Assembly (NCBI GenBank): GCA_040880405.1
Contig: JBBDIM010000207.1
Location: 1 to 59,729 of the forward strand
Length of the DNA: 59,729 bases
Direction of reading: 5' to 3'
From: JBBDIM01 sp040880405
GTDB lineage: Bacteria > Planctomycetota > Planctomycetia > Pirellulales > Pirellulaceae
A model generated the notes under the pieces. The model was not told the origin of the DNA and did no database searches. It saw only the letters and a program-made list of their open reading frames with translations. Position 1 is the first letter of the stretch, and every line of letters begins with the position of its first letter. The position numbers and the translations under genes were made by a program. This document shows positions 1-8,543 of the stretch, piece by piece.

Positions 1-5
1 CTAGT

Positions 6-1436
6 TTACGGACTATTGCTGAGGGCCTCCGCCACATCGGTTCGATAAGCGGTGTAGGCAGGTAGGAAACCGACGATGACCGCCAACAGCAGCAGGGCGG
101 GAATAATCACCAATTCCAGGCTGAGCAGTCCACCCAAAGCACTCTCTATTATCACCTCTGGCACCTTAACTTCAAGCGTTCTCGGCAAAGGAGCCAAATC
201 AAACGGGCCAATCGCGACTCCGGTCCGCTCTTCGATCGCCGGGCTCGCGGCCGCCAAAATTAGGTGACCACCAAGCCAACCCGCCAAACCTCCCCCGACC
301 GACAAAATAATCGATTCCAGCAAAATCACCCCCATCACCGTCCGCCGCCGCGCACCCAAGGCCCGCATCACCCCGATTTCCCGCCGCCGATCATTCATCG
401 AGTTGTAAATGCTGACCAGCACAGAGATTCCGGAGACGATGCAAATCAAAAAGGTAAGCACCAACAGCAGCGATTGGATCGGGTAGACGAACAGCTCGAA
501 CAGCCGGGTGATCTCCATGATCGGCCGAGCCGCCTGTGCGACCGTCCCCTTATTGATGCGGCGATTCAAGATGCGTGAATCGATCGCCCCGTTGGACCGG
601 ATCAGCACCGCCGTGATTTCCCGCTGCTTGAGCTGCAGCGGAGCCCGGTGGATGCCACCTTCTCCGGTGGGGGCCGTCATCGAGGGATCTTCCGGGTCGA
701 TCTTGGCGTGACCGTCCATCAGGTAAAACCCCTCCATGTTGATAAACACGGCCCGGTCGTTGGGCGTGCCGGAGTGTTCCAAAATGCCGACCACCGTGAA
801 GGGGGATTCATTGTGAACATCGTTCGGGTCACCGCCATGGGAGGGTGTGATTTGATCTCCCACCTCAATTCCCATTCGCTTAGCCACCACCGAGCCGATG
901 ACCGCCTCATAGTAGCCATGGTCTTCCGACCAGGGGCGCATGTTTTGGCCTGCACGGAATTTGTATTTCAGCCCTTCGCCATAATCTTCGGGGAACAGCT
1001 CAAAGAACTTGGGCAATGTACCGACCACCCGAAACGGCCCCAGGTAATCGCCGAGACAGACCGGGATCGCGAAGTGGATGTTGCTGTGAAACTCACCATC
1101 GGTAAGTTCGTTAAGGGTGTCGGAGTTCATCCGGGCCAGTTCGGTCCGTTGCTGCTCTGCAGAGAGAAACTCCTGGTAAAAGCTGTACGGAATCGCCTCG
1201 ATTGGTTCGCTCAAGTAGAAGGTGGTGTTGAGCACCAATTGCAGTTTGCCACCCTTGGCCCCGCCAATCAGGTCGTAACCGAGGTTCGAGTTATCCATGA
1301 ACGACCGCGAAACCACCCCATGGATGATCAGCACCGAGGTGACCAACGCGACACCCAAGGCCATCGAAAACGCCGTCAAGGCCGAGGCCAAACCCCGCTG
1401 CGTGACATTCCGCCACGCGATCCGCCAAATACTCAT
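6..1436 (-). CDS. ABC transporter permease, MacB/FtsX-like
   Basis: A 476-residue inner-membrane permease of the MacB/LolC/FtsX type. One membrane segment lies near residues 18-42, followed by a large extracytoplasmic domain (about 43-305). Three more segments follow near 312-342, 365-392 and 436-464, which is the usual family topology. The cytoplasmic motif RRREIGVMRALGARRR after the second segment is typical of FtsX domains. Its start codon overlaps the stop of the ATPase gene by 4 bp (ATGA), so the two are translationally coupled. Members use ATP hydrolysis to drive lipoprotein release or export from the periplasmic face. The substrate cannot be read from sequence. Family confidence is high, function general. 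Confidence 0.92.
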   Translation of the reverse strand: MSIWRIAWRNVTQRGLASALTAFSMALGVALVTSVLIIHGVVSRSFMDNSNLGYDLIGGAKGGKLQLVLNTTFYLSEPIEAIPYSFYQEFLSAEQQRTELARMNSDTLNELTDGEFHSNIHFAIPVCLGDYLGPFRVVGTLPKFFELFPEDYGEGLKYKFRAGQNMRPWSEDHGYYEAVIGSVVAKRMGIEVGDQITPSHGGDPNDVHNESPFTVVGILEHSGTPNDRAVFINMEGFYLMDGHAKIDPEDPSMTAPTGEGGIHRAPLQLKQREITAVLIRSNGAIDSRILNRRINKGTVAQAARPIMEITRLFELFVYPIQSLLLVLTFLICIVSGISVLVSIYNSMNDRRREIGVMRALGARRRTVMGVILLESIILSVGGGLAGWLGGHLILAAASPAIEERTGVAIGPFDLAPLPRTLEVKVPEVIIESALGGLLSLELVIIPALLLLAVIVGFLPAYTAYRTDVAEALSNSP

Positions 1437-2119
1437 GAGTGGGCCACCTCAGATTGCATCGCTTTGTTGATTTTTTGGAGCGGTTCGACCCGCTGAAACT
1501 GCTCGGCCACTTCCGCCGCGTGGGTCACCATCACCATGGCGATCTCCTCCTGCTGGCAGCACTCGCGGATCAGGTCGATGATCGATTGTTGATTGGCCGG
1601 GTCGACATTCGCGGTCGGTTCGTCCGCGAGCAGCAGTTTCGGCCGATTGGCCAAGGCCCGAGCCACCGCCACGCGTTGCTGTTCCCCGACCGACATCGTC
1701 CGGGGTGAATGATGCAGCCGATGTCCCAGGCCAACCCGCTGGAGCAGGTCCTTGGCCCGCGTCGGATCCGCCTTGCCCTGCGAGAAGGTCATCCCCAGCA
1801 GGACATTTTCATAGGCGGAGAAGGCCGGCAGCAAGTTGAAGGTTTGGAAGACATAGCCGATTTTCTCTGCCCGCAGACGATCGCGGCCTTCCTCGGAAAG
1901 GCGACCCAGCTCCAGGTTATCGACAATCACCTTCCCGCTATCGGCGGTGGTAATCCCGGCAATCAGGTGCAGCATGGTCGACTTGCCACAGCCGGAGCGT
2001 CCGACAATCACCATCTGCTCGGCGGTGGCGACAGAGAACTCCGGGATATCCAAAATCGTAATCCGGGCCCCACTGGGCTCCTGAAACGATTTGACGATGT
2101 TTTCCAAACGCAGGATCAT
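1433..2119 (-). CDS. ABC transporter ATP-binding protein, LolD/MacB-type
   Basis: A 228-residue nucleotide-binding subunit. Walker A is GRSGCGKST (residues 40-48), the signature is MSVGEQQRV (about 142-150) and Walker B ends in LLLADEPTANVDP (about 162-174). The Q-loop lies in YVFQTFNLLPAFSAYENV. Length and motifs match the LolD/MacB/FtsE group, which pairs with four-segment permeases such as the one directly downstream. The two probably form one exporter. The gene starts with ATG at 2119. The upstream 285 bp to the divergent lipoprotein gene should hold the promoter, but I could not define one. Confidence 0.93.
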   Translation of the reverse strand: MILRLENIVKSFQEPSGARITILDIPEFSVATAEQMVIVGRSGCGKSTMLHLIAGITTADSGKVIVDNLELGRLSEEGRDRLRAEKIGYVFQTFNLLPAFSAYENVLLGMTFSQGKADPTRAKDLLQRVGLGHRLHHSPRTMSVGEQQRVAVARALANRPKLLLADEPTANVDPANQQSIIDLIRECCQQEEIAMVMVTHAAEVAEQFQRVEPLQKINKAMQSEVAHS

Positions 2120-2404
2120 AGGCTGCTCTGGTGGGCGAAAGGGGGGCGGATCTCGACACGCGGCGGTCAGGCCAACATCCCATTAAGCAGGGGGCTGGCC
2201 TCAAAGTCCAGCACGGAAGACCGCACCCTACGATCATCGCGGCTCGGAACCAATTTTGCAAGAGGCAATGCACCTGCAATTGTGTTGCGATAATGCCGGT
2301 CGGTCGTTCCAGCGAATGGCATTGACCATTTCGAGGTGCGTTGAGATTATCCACCCTGGATTAATTCCCCTATTTCGAGTGGGTACTGCCGGAAAGGCTT
2401 GCAG
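2120..2404. other. divergent intergenic region
   Basis: About 285 bp between the ABC exporter operon on the minus strand and a small lipoprotein gene on the plus strand. I see no gene, no strong hairpin and no repeat family member here. Promoters for both directions are expected but were not identified. Confidence 0.4.
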
Positions 2405-2611
2405 ATGCGTTACCGACCCTCGTTTTTGTTGCTTTTTACCGTAGGCACACTGCTCACCAGCTCAGGTTGCCTCAGTCTCGGCCTCGGCACCCGAACCGTC
2501 CACGTCCAAGAAAGCGAAACCACCCAGGCCCGGCTCGCTTCGCTGGAACATCGGGTGAATTTGCTGGAGCAAATGGTGCGGCCGGTGGAGACGGTTGGGG
2601 TTGCGCCGTGA
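2405..2611 (+). CDS. small putative lipoprotein
   Basis: A 68-residue protein with a charged N-terminus, a hydrophobic stretch (about residues 5-16) and a cysteine in the context LLTSSGC, a plausible though not perfect lipobox. The mature part is short, charged and probably helical (ASLEHRVNLLEQMVRP). I chose ATG 2405 rather than TTG 2399 because GGAAAGG at 2391-2397 sits about 7 bases upstream of it. No family recognised. It is probably a small envelope lipoprotein. The short length leaves some doubt that it is a gene. Confidence 0.55.
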   Translation: MRYRPSFLLLFTVGTLLTSSGCLSLGLGTRTVHVQESETTQARLASLEHRVNLLEQMVRPVETVGVAP

Positions 2612-2678
2612 TAGAATAGAAGCATGAAGCGGCGTGAGATACGCTCGATGCGACATTTTCTTAAAAGGCGGGTGTACC

Positions 2679-2855
2679 ATGATCGAGTACAAGGGTTACC
2701 TGGGCAAAGTCGAGTTCGACGACCAGGCCAGCATCTTCCACGGCGAAGTGATTAACACCCGAGATGTGATTACGTTCCAGGCGGCCACCGAGACGGAGTT
2801 AGAGCAGGCGTTTCGGGGTTCGGTGGATGATTATTTAGCGTTCACCCATCGCTGA
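2679..2855 (+). CDS. truncated HicB-like antitoxin N-terminal domain
   Basis: 58 residues starting MIEYKGYLGKVEFDD, with the HicB-type core (GEVINTRDVITF, then an acidic helix ending RGSVDDYLAF). HicB-family proteins usually run to about 100-110 residues, with a C-terminal DNA-binding helix-turn-helix or ribbon-helix-helix. That part is missing because a stop follows DDYLAFTHR. No HicA-type toxin gene (small dsRBD fold) is next to it. The start at ATG 2679 has AAGGCGG upstream. This is either an orphan solitary domain or a decayed antitoxin. Confidence 0.6.
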   Translation: MIEYKGYLGKVEFDDQASIFHGEVINTRDVITFQAATETELEQAFRGSVDDYLAFTHR

Positions 2856-2993
2856 CCTCGCCGCAGCCATCACATCGTCGGCAGGAATCGGTTGGACTTC
2901 ACCGCTGCGAACCGCCCGGTTTCCAAACCGAAAAGGGTGTCGGGTGAATCCCCGCGACGCTCGTTCACCTACCCATGACGCATCACGCGGAGG

Positions 2994-3686
2994 CTACATT
3001 CCGGGATATTTCTCTAACATCTCGTCGTAGTGTTGATCCCCTCTGATGCAGTCCAAAAAGTATACCGCAAGCCATTCATCGAACGAGCTCGCGCATTCAA
3101 AAAACTCGAATGTCGCGATGTCCGGTTTCCATCCATTGCCTGGGAAATTGCCTTGGATATCGAGCGACTCGCTGTGGTAAACCACGAGATGGGACCCATC
3201 GGGGATCAGCAGCAGGGACCAGTGATCGCAACCTTGCCCTTCACGGAAACACTGAAGCAATTTGCATTCAGGGGCCGAGGGGAAGTCAACGAGTGAAGGG
3301 AATGGATCAAACCAGATGGTATTGTGACGGATACGGTCAACGTAATCGTCTCGCACCGCTAATAGCTGAAAATTGGCAGGCAGTGAAACCCCGCTCGTAT
3401 CCGCTTGCGACTGTACAGAATCAAGGTGCCTGCGGCGTCTTTTATGTTCGACCGCGGATTTGGGTGCACGAAAGAACGCGATTTGAGAACAACCGTATCC
3501 GCCAGAAAAATCACCACGGAGGTATTGTTCCGCTAGAAGCATCTCTTCATCGGAAAGTTTGTACTCTTCCGGAAGGTACGCAAATGGATCGCCGTTCCAA
3601 TCTGTCGGAAAGGTGCAGCGCTCGTCGTTATCCGGGCCAGGAGGTCCTAGGAAGTCACATTTTGGAAGGGTAGGACGCATCTTCAA
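2994..3686 (-). CDS. SMI1/KNR4 (SUKH)-like hypothetical protein
   Basis: A 230-residue soluble protein. The C-terminal part (about 140-225) has the SUKH pattern: a strand motif HWSLLLIPDGSHLVVYH, then an aromatic strand and ASSFDEWLAVYF near the end. SUKH proteins are often immunity proteins against contact-dependent or polymorphic toxins, but many are orphans. No toxin gene lies next to it. The N-terminus (PKCDFLGPPGPDNDERC) is proline- and cysteine-containing and not recognised. The assignment rests on motif resemblance only. Confidence 0.6.
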   Translation of the reverse strand: MKMRPTLPKCDFLGPPGPDNDERCTFPTDWNGDPFAYLPEEYKLSDEEMLLAEQYLRGDFSGGYGCSQIAFFRAPKSAVEHKRRRRHLDSVQSQADTSGVSLPANFQLLAVRDDYVDRIRHNTIWFDPFPSLVDFPSAPECKLLQCFREGQGCDHWSLLLIPDGSHLVVYHSESLDIQGNFPGNGWKPDIATFEFFECASSFDEWLAVYFLDCIRGDQHYDEMLEKYPGM

Positions 3687-3815
3687 ATCCCAAGATCCTT
3701 TGTTGGGGAGCGATCAACTTAAACAGCCGTGAACGTCACCGCACTCGTTTATGGGTTACCCGCTTGAGCTCAGCATCTGCTTGGCGTCGAAAACTCACTA
3801 GCCCTCACTCCAAAC

Positions 3816-4298
3816 CTACCCATGCCGCATCACCCGTTGAATCTCACGCTTCGCCGTATCCGACTTCAATTTCTCCCGCTTGTCGTGCGACTTGCGCCCC
3901 TTGCCGATGCCTAGCAAAACTTTTGCTTTGCCGCGTTTGAAATACATTTTCAGGGGGACCAAAGACATGCCTCGGTCGTCCGCTTTGGTGGCGAATTTGG
4001 CGATTTCGCTTTTGTGCAGCAGTAGTTTGCGGAGGCGTTTTGGTTCGTGGTTCAGGAAGTCGCTCGCGTTGCGGTAGGCTTGGATCTCCGCGTTGACTAG
4101 GTAGACCTCGCCCCCCGCGATCCGCGCGTACGCCTCTTGCAGCGATAGTTTGCCGTCGCGGAGGCTTTTTACTTCGCTGCCGGTCAGGACGATGCCGCAT
4201 TCCAGGTGGTCGAGGATCTCGTAGTCGTGCCGCGCCTTGCGGTTTTCAGCGATCGACTTTTCGTTTTTGTCCTCGGTTTTCTTCGCCTTCTTGCTCAC
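3816..4298 (-). CDS. smpB: SsrA-binding protein SmpB
   Basis: A 160-residue tmRNA-binding protein needed for trans-translation, which rescues stalled ribosomes and tags the nascent peptide. Family landmarks are present: ENRKARHDYEILDHLECG near the N-terminus, GIVLTGSEVKSLRDGK, then LNHEPKRLRKLLLHKSEI and LVPLKMYFKRGKAKVLLGIGKG. The basic C-terminal tail SHDKREKLKSDTAKREIQR enters the ribosomal A site. Length is normal. No tmRNA gene was recognised in the flanking intergenic DNA. Confidence 0.97.
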   Translation of the reverse strand: MSKKAKKTEDKNEKSIAENRKARHDYEILDHLECGIVLTGSEVKSLRDGKLSLQEAYARIAGGEVYLVNAEIQAYRNASDFLNHEPKRLRKLLLHKSEIAKFATKADDRGMSLVPLKMYFKRGKAKVLLGIGKGRKSHDKREKLKSDTAKREIQRVMRHG

Positions 4299-4521
4299 GG
4301 GGTGCCTGTCTTTTTTTGTTCTTCGTGCTTTGTTCTTTGTTGTTCGTTCGTTGTCGTAAGTTGCGCCGCGCGGGGTTTAGATCGACAGAGTTGCTATCGA
4401 CAGTGCTGCTATCGCGGGGCGTGCTTTTTTTGAGTCTGATCTTTGCTGGTTCTTAGTCTCTTGTTAACCTCCGCGCTTCAACTTGGCAATCGCATCCCCG
4501 AAGGTTTGGTGAAGTTAGCGC

Positions 4522-5325
4522 GTGGAAACTTCCTCTACAATATCGGCCGTCACAGGTTCCCTTCCTCGAACCTCGATTGACTTTCATTATCTTGGCATCG
4601 TCGACTTCGACCACGCCGTCGCCCTGCAAAGGCGACTGGTGTACGAATGTGGCGGCGAGGATGGCGGGCGGTTCGCCTGCCTGTTGTGCGAACACCCCCC
4701 CATTGTCAGCGTCGGCCGCGCCGGCTCTCGCGGACATGTCCGCTTCAGCCCGGAACAGCTTCGCCGGCAACGGTTGGAACTGCGGTGGATCGGCCGCGGC
4801 GGTACCTGCGTGCTGCACAGCCCTGGCCAATTGGCAATTTACCCGATTTTCCCCCTCCAGCGTCATGGGCTCAGCGTCGGGGTTTATCTGGAGCGACTCC
4901 AGGCCGCCTTGCTAGACACAGTGAGTGGGCTGGGGGTTCCCGGTTACACGCGGCCTGGCCGGTTTGGGATTTGGGGACGATCCGGCATGTTGGCGGCCTT
5001 TGGCGTGGCGGTGCATAACTGGATTACCAGCCACGGGGCGTTTTTGAACGTCAATTGCCCGCTGGTCGATCAGCGGCTGGTCGACACCAACCCCTGCGAA
5101 ATGGCTACTCCGGGGGATTTGCCCACCATGAGCAGCCTCCTGGAAGAAACGGACGGCGAGCCTACAATGGGGATGGAAGAGGTTTCGCGTCGGGTTGCCA
5201 GTCGGTTGGCCCATCGGTTCAATGCGCGTGAGGCGCGATGGAACCTCAGCCATCCGTTATTTCCCGAGATAGTGAAGCAAGCCAGTGAGCGACACCGCCA
5301 AGAGCGACACAGCCAAGCCAGTTGA
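4522..5325 (+). CDS. lipB: lipoyl(octanoyl) transferase LipB, atypical active site
   Basis: A 267-residue member of the LipB family, which moves octanoyl from acyl carrier protein to lipoyl domains. The block WIGRGGTCVLHSPGQLAIYP (about 89-108) and the cysteine in DTNPCE (Cys192) match the family. The catalytic lysine is not where expected. Aligning RSGMLAAFGVAV with the KIxxxG block of E. coli LipB places Met156 at the position of Lys135. The start is GTG 4522. The 3' end overlaps lipA by 41 bp, and the two form the lipoate synthesis pair. A C-terminal extension after LFPEIVKQA is low in conservation. Confidence 0.9.
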   Translation: METSSTISAVTGSLPRTSIDFHYLGIVDFDHAVALQRRLVYECGGEDGGRFACLLCEHPPIVSVGRAGSRGHVRFSPEQLRRQRLELRWIGRGGTCVLHSPGQLAIYPIFPLQRHGLSVGVYLERLQAALLDTVSGLGVPGYTRPGRFGIWGRSGMLAAFGVAVHNWITSHGAFLNVNCPLVDQRLVDTNPCEMATPGDLPTMSSLLEETDGEPTMGMEEVSRRVASRLAHRFNAREARWNLSHPLFPEIVKQASERHRQERHSQAS

Positions 5326-6268
5326 ATTGCCGATCGTCACCTCCGCCGCCGGAGATTGTTCCTCCGGCGAGTGCGGCAGCGGTGGCTGTAGCTCTCATGC
5401 GGCGATCCCTTCTTCGAAGAGTCGCCTGCCCCGCTGGCTGAAACGAAACGTCCCCAAGGGAAACGCCGGTCATAGCACCACCAATTTGCTGGAAGAGCTG
5501 GGGCTGGAGACCGTTTGCGAGAATGCCCGCTGTCCCAACCGGATGGAATGCTACTCGCAGCAAACCGCCACGTTCATGATTTTGGGGAACATCTGCACCC
5601 GGGCCTGCGGGTTTTGCTCCGTTTCCCGCGGTGCCCCCGAACCCCTGTCCGATGACGAACCAGAGCGTCTGGCGGAAGCGGCGGCTCGGCTGGGTTTGGC
5701 CCATGTGGTGATTACCTCGGTCACGCGAGACGACCTGCCCGATGGCGGCGCGGACCATTATTATCGCTGCATTTTGGCAGTTCGCGAGCGAACCGGGGCC
5801 ACGGTCGAGGTGCTCACACCCGACTTCATCGACAGCAAAGAGGCCCTTACGCGGGTTCTGGAAGCCAAACCGGAGGTCTTCAACCACAACACCGAAACCA
5901 TCCCCCGGCTTTATCGCCGAGTCCGTGGCCCAAAGTCGGAATATGCCTGGACGCTGGAACTGCTCCGCCGCGTCAAAGAAATCGCCCCTGACGTGAAAAC
6001 CAAGAGCGGGCTGATGCTCGGTTTGGGCGAGACTGAGGAAGAAGTGTTGGCGGTGTTGGCGGACCTGCGTGGTGTCGACTGCGACTTCCTAACCCTGGGC
6101 CAATACCTCCAGCCGGACGAAAAGAAGTACCTGCCGGTCGTCCGGTATCTCCACCCGGAAGAGTTTGACCAGCTTGGCGAAAAGGCCAAGCAACTCGGCT
6201 TCAGCAAAGTCGCAAGCGGCCCGTTCGTCCGCAGCAGCTACCACGCCCGGGAAATGGCGGAAGGGTAG
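5285..6268 (+). CDS. lipA: lipoyl synthase LipA
   Basis: A 327-residue radical-SAM enzyme that inserts two sulfurs into the octanoyl chain. The auxiliary cluster cysteines are in CENARCPNRMEC (78, 83, 89). The radical-SAM cysteines are in CTRACGFC (104, 108, 111). The C-terminal serine ligand lies in GPFVRSSYHA. An unusual N-terminal extension carries three more cysteines spaced CX4CX4C (25, 30, 35). The start is GTG 5285 inside the lipB 3' end. A TTG at 5327 just after the lipB stop is an alternative and keeps the extra cysteines. Genetic coupling to lipB is expected. Confidence 0.96.
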   Translation: MSDTAKSDTAKPVELPIVTSAAGDCSSGECGSGGCSSHAAIPSSKSRLPRWLKRNVPKGNAGHSTTNLLEELGLETVCENARCPNRMECYSQQTATFMILGNICTRACGFCSVSRGAPEPLSDDEPERLAEAAARLGLAHVVITSVTRDDLPDGGADHYYRCILAVRERTGATVEVLTPDFIDSKEALTRVLEAKPEVFNHNTETIPRLYRRVRGPKSEYAWTLELLRRVKEIAPDVKTKSGLMLGLGETEEEVLAVLADLRGVDCDFLTLGQYLQPDEKKYLPVVRYLHPEEFDQLGEKAKQLGFSKVASGPFVRSSYHAREMAEG

Positions 6269-6277
6269 GGTGCTCCT

Positions 6278-6420
6278 CCTGGGATCGCCGACGTCTCGTC
6301 GGCATTTTTTGGGGTGGGCGGAGACGTAGCGCGGGGATTTTCTGTTTTCCGTGCGCATTGGTTGGTGGTGGGGGCGATTTTCTCGCGGGGCTTGCCGACG
6401 AGACGTCGGCGGTCCCAGGG
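6278..6420. repeat. CCGACGTC inverted repeat pair
   Basis: The left arm CTGGGATCGCCGACGTCTCG is matched in reverse complement by the right arm GACGAGACGTCGGCGGTCCC, about 100 bp apart. Each arm also contains its own short palindrome. The same arm occurs at 48473, 50715 and 51459. Position just after lipA suggests it could also work as a terminator-like structure. Confidence 0.75.
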
Positions 6421-6612
6421 GGTGGACGTCCCATTGGTAGGTAAATTTTAGGGACAGCGGCACAATAACTTTCCGATTTCCCCCTTGGCGAGAGCTTTTC
6501 CCGCTATCAAGATCTAGCGAAAAGCCACCAAGCCCCAAGCCACCAAGGCCGGTCCGAGGATCGATTGCGTGATCTCGTGGAGGCTTTTTGAGAACTTCCA
6601 AGTTTGACGGGA

Positions 6613-6683
6613 TTGAAACGCCAAGGCGCAGAGACGCAGAGCAGTCCCCCTGCGTCTCAGCGCCTCGGCGTCTCTGCGTTTTA
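6613..6683. repeat. GCAGAGACGC hairpin (family B), copy 1
   Basis: Sequence TTGAAACGCCAAGGCGCAGA is followed about 35 bases later by its approximate reverse complement ending CGTCTCTGCGTTTT. The family recurs at 10373, 24893, 28433, 40160, 43130 and 49141. Confidence 0.75.
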
Positions 6684-6851
6684 AATGCTTTAAATCCAGC
6701 TTGGCTGGACCGTGCAAAGTTCAAATACCAACCACGAATCACACGAATAGAAGAGGGTTTTAGGGTGGGTCGATTTCTCGAACTACTATTATCTCTCGCC
6801 AAATTCACCAGTGAATTTTGAAACCTCAAGAGCGGCGTTTTCGCCGCTTGC

Positions 6852-6922
6852 GATTCGTGTTATTCGTGTTATTCGTGTTATTCGTGTGATTCGTGTGATT
6901 CGTGTGATTCGTGTGATTCGTG
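6852..6922 (+). repeat. 9-bp tandem repeat
   Basis: Four copies of TGTTATTCG followed by about four of TGTGATTCG, then TGGTTAAAAAAAG. The outer sequence complements CCACGAATCACACGAAT at 6732-6748. The array therefore looks like slippage expansion of one arm of an inverted repeat. Confidence 0.85.
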
Positions 6923-7129
6923 GTTAAAAAAAGTCACTGAAGTTGACGCTGCCCTGTAGAGAAAAAACTCAACACCCCTCCGTCAGACCAATATTTCCCA
7001 CCTACTATCGAGACGCTCAGACGCCCAAGAACTTGGTCGTACGTTTTTGGTTTTCCCGCGCCGTTTGTGGTAAACTAGGATCTTTCAGTGCCCATCCCAT
7101 GTCTTCCCCCCATGCCGCGAGTGTCCCCC

Positions 7130-8449
7130 ATGTCTCCATCTCAGCCTGCGAAAGCCGAACCAACCCGCCGTGAGTTTCTCCTGAATACCGCCAAGGCCTC
7201 GGCCGCGATCTCCATGGCCACCATCGTTCCCGCCCATGTGCTGGGGCTGGAAGGGGCGACGCCTCCGAGTGAGCGGATCAACCTGGGGGTGGTGGGGATC
7301 GGGCCTCGCTGCACCTACGACCTCAAGTCGATGCTCCAGTTTAAGGATATGCGGTGCGTTGAAATCGCCGAGGTCCAGGCCAAGCGCCGCAAGGCGGGCA
7401 AGGCTTTGGTCGACGAGCATTACAGCAATTCGGATTGCAAGGTGACGCGTGACTTCCGTGAGTTGTTGGACCGGAAGGATATCGACGCGGTGTTGGTCGC
7501 GACCGGTGATCGCTGGCACGCCGCTGCTTCCATCCTGGCGGCCGAGGCGGGCAAGGATGTCTATAGCGAAAAGCCGTGCGGCATTACGATCGCCGATTGC
7601 CAGCGGCTGGCCGATACGATGCACCGCGAGAAACGCGTCTTCCAGGCGGGGACCCAGCGCCGCAGCGTGCCGAATTTTCAGCAAGCGGTGCAGTTGGCTC
7701 ACAGCGGCAAGCTTGGCAAGTTGCACACCCTGCACGCCTCGGTTTATATCCCGGTCCTCGATAATAGCTGGCTCCCGGCCGAGAAGGCCCCCGCGCCGGA
7801 AGTTGTCGATTGGAATCTGTGGCTCGGCCCGGCCCCTTGGCGGCCCTTCAATCAGAAGTATGTCGATGGGGGTTGGCGGGGTCAGTGGGACTTCGATTCC
7901 GGGGCCCGACTGTTGGACTGGGGTGCCCATACGCTTGATCTGTGCCAATGGGCGAATCAGGCGGACGACACGATGCCGCTGGAGTACGAACCAACCGAGG
8001 AGGGCATCGTCTGTCGTTACGAGAACGGCGTGAAGCTGGTGCTCGATTTCCTCAAGCAGCCGTTTGACGATCGTTCTCCGCAGTACATTACCCGGCTGGG
8101 AACCTGTCCTGTGCGGTTTGTCGGCGACGAGGGTTCCGTCGAAACGGGCGATGAAGGTGAGATTGTGGTCTCGTCCGCTTCGCTAAAAGCGGAACTGCCG
8201 GATGCCTCGCGACGTGTTCGCGGTCTGGACGTTTCCGCCCATGCCCGCGACTTCTTCGACTGCATCCGCAGCCGCGAGCAACCAGCCGCCGGCCCGGATG
8301 TGATGCGAAATTCCCACATCGCCTGCCACGCGGCGGCCACGGCCTGGATTCTAGGGCGGAAGTTGACGCTCGATCCGAAAACGGAGACGTTTGTGGATGA
8401 TGTGGAGGCGAATTTGCTGAGGGCTCGTCCGCAAAGGGAGTGGGCGTAG
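7130..8449 (+). CDS. Gfo/Idh/MocA-family oxidoreductase, Tat-exported
   Basis: A NAD(P)-dependent oxidoreductase of the sugar/inositol dehydrogenase superfamily, about 439 residues from ATG 7130. TRREFLLNTAKASAA at the N-terminus is a Tat-type signal. The Rossmann segment starts INLGVVGIGPRC. The cofactor/substrate motif is VYSEKPCG, carrying the conserved lysine. WDFDSGARLLDWGAHTLDL belongs to the C-terminal substrate domain. Upstream in-frame starts at 7088 (GTG) and 7112 (ATG) are possible; none has a clear ribosome binding site, and 7130 puts the twin arginine at a usual distance. Planctomycetes carry many such exported paralogues; the substrate is unknown. Confidence 0.93.
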   Translation: MSPSQPAKAEPTRREFLLNTAKASAAISMATIVPAHVLGLEGATPPSERINLGVVGIGPRCTYDLKSMLQFKDMRCVEIAEVQAKRRKAGKALVDEHYSNSDCKVTRDFRELLDRKDIDAVLVATGDRWHAAASILAAEAGKDVYSEKPCGITIADCQRLADTMHREKRVFQAGTQRRSVPNFQQAVQLAHSGKLGKLHTLHASVYIPVLDNSWLPAEKAPAPEVVDWNLWLGPAPWRPFNQKYVDGGWRGQWDFDSGARLLDWGAHTLDLCQWANQADDTMPLEYEPTEEGIVCRYENGVKLVLDFLKQPFDDRSPQYITRLGTCPVRFVGDEGSVETGDEGEIVVSSASLKAELPDASRRVRGLDVSAHARDFFDCIRSREQPAAGPDVMRNSHIACHAAATAWILGRKLTLDPKTETFVDDVEANLLRARPQREWA

Positions 8450-8543
8450 GGGGCGGTTGGGTTGTCAAGTGATAAGTTGACGTAAAATTCATCTTTTGTT
8501 CCCTCTTGACCTAGAAATTTCTCATTATAGAAATAGGAGGTGC

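Larger units (their letters stand above)
6269..7129. other. gene-free stretch with several repeat elements
   Basis: About 860 bp with no convincing gene. It holds a CCGACGTC hairpin pair (6278-6420), a GCAGAGACGC-type hairpin (6613-6683) and an inverted repeat made of CCACGAATCACACGAAT (from 6732) and its complement. That complement ends in a run of 9-bp tandem repeats (6852-6922). The 3' end should contain the promoter of the oxidoreductase gene. Confidence 0.6.

Noticed and set aside
648..1496. Plus-strand open frame opposite the ABC permease
   Set aside because: Antisense to a well-supported permease; composition typical of a complementary-strand artefact.
3110..3673. Plus-strand frame opposite the SUKH-like gene
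   Set aside because: The minus-strand frame has the SUKH-like pattern; the plus-strand translation has no domain.
4299..4521. tmRNA gene next to smpB
   Set aside because: I looked for a tRNA-like acceptor end and tag reading frame and saw neither; the space is only about 220 bp.
6852..6922. CRISPR or iteron-type origin
   Set aside because: Units of 9 bp without spacers and no replication gene nearby; better explained as slippage in an inverted repeat arm.
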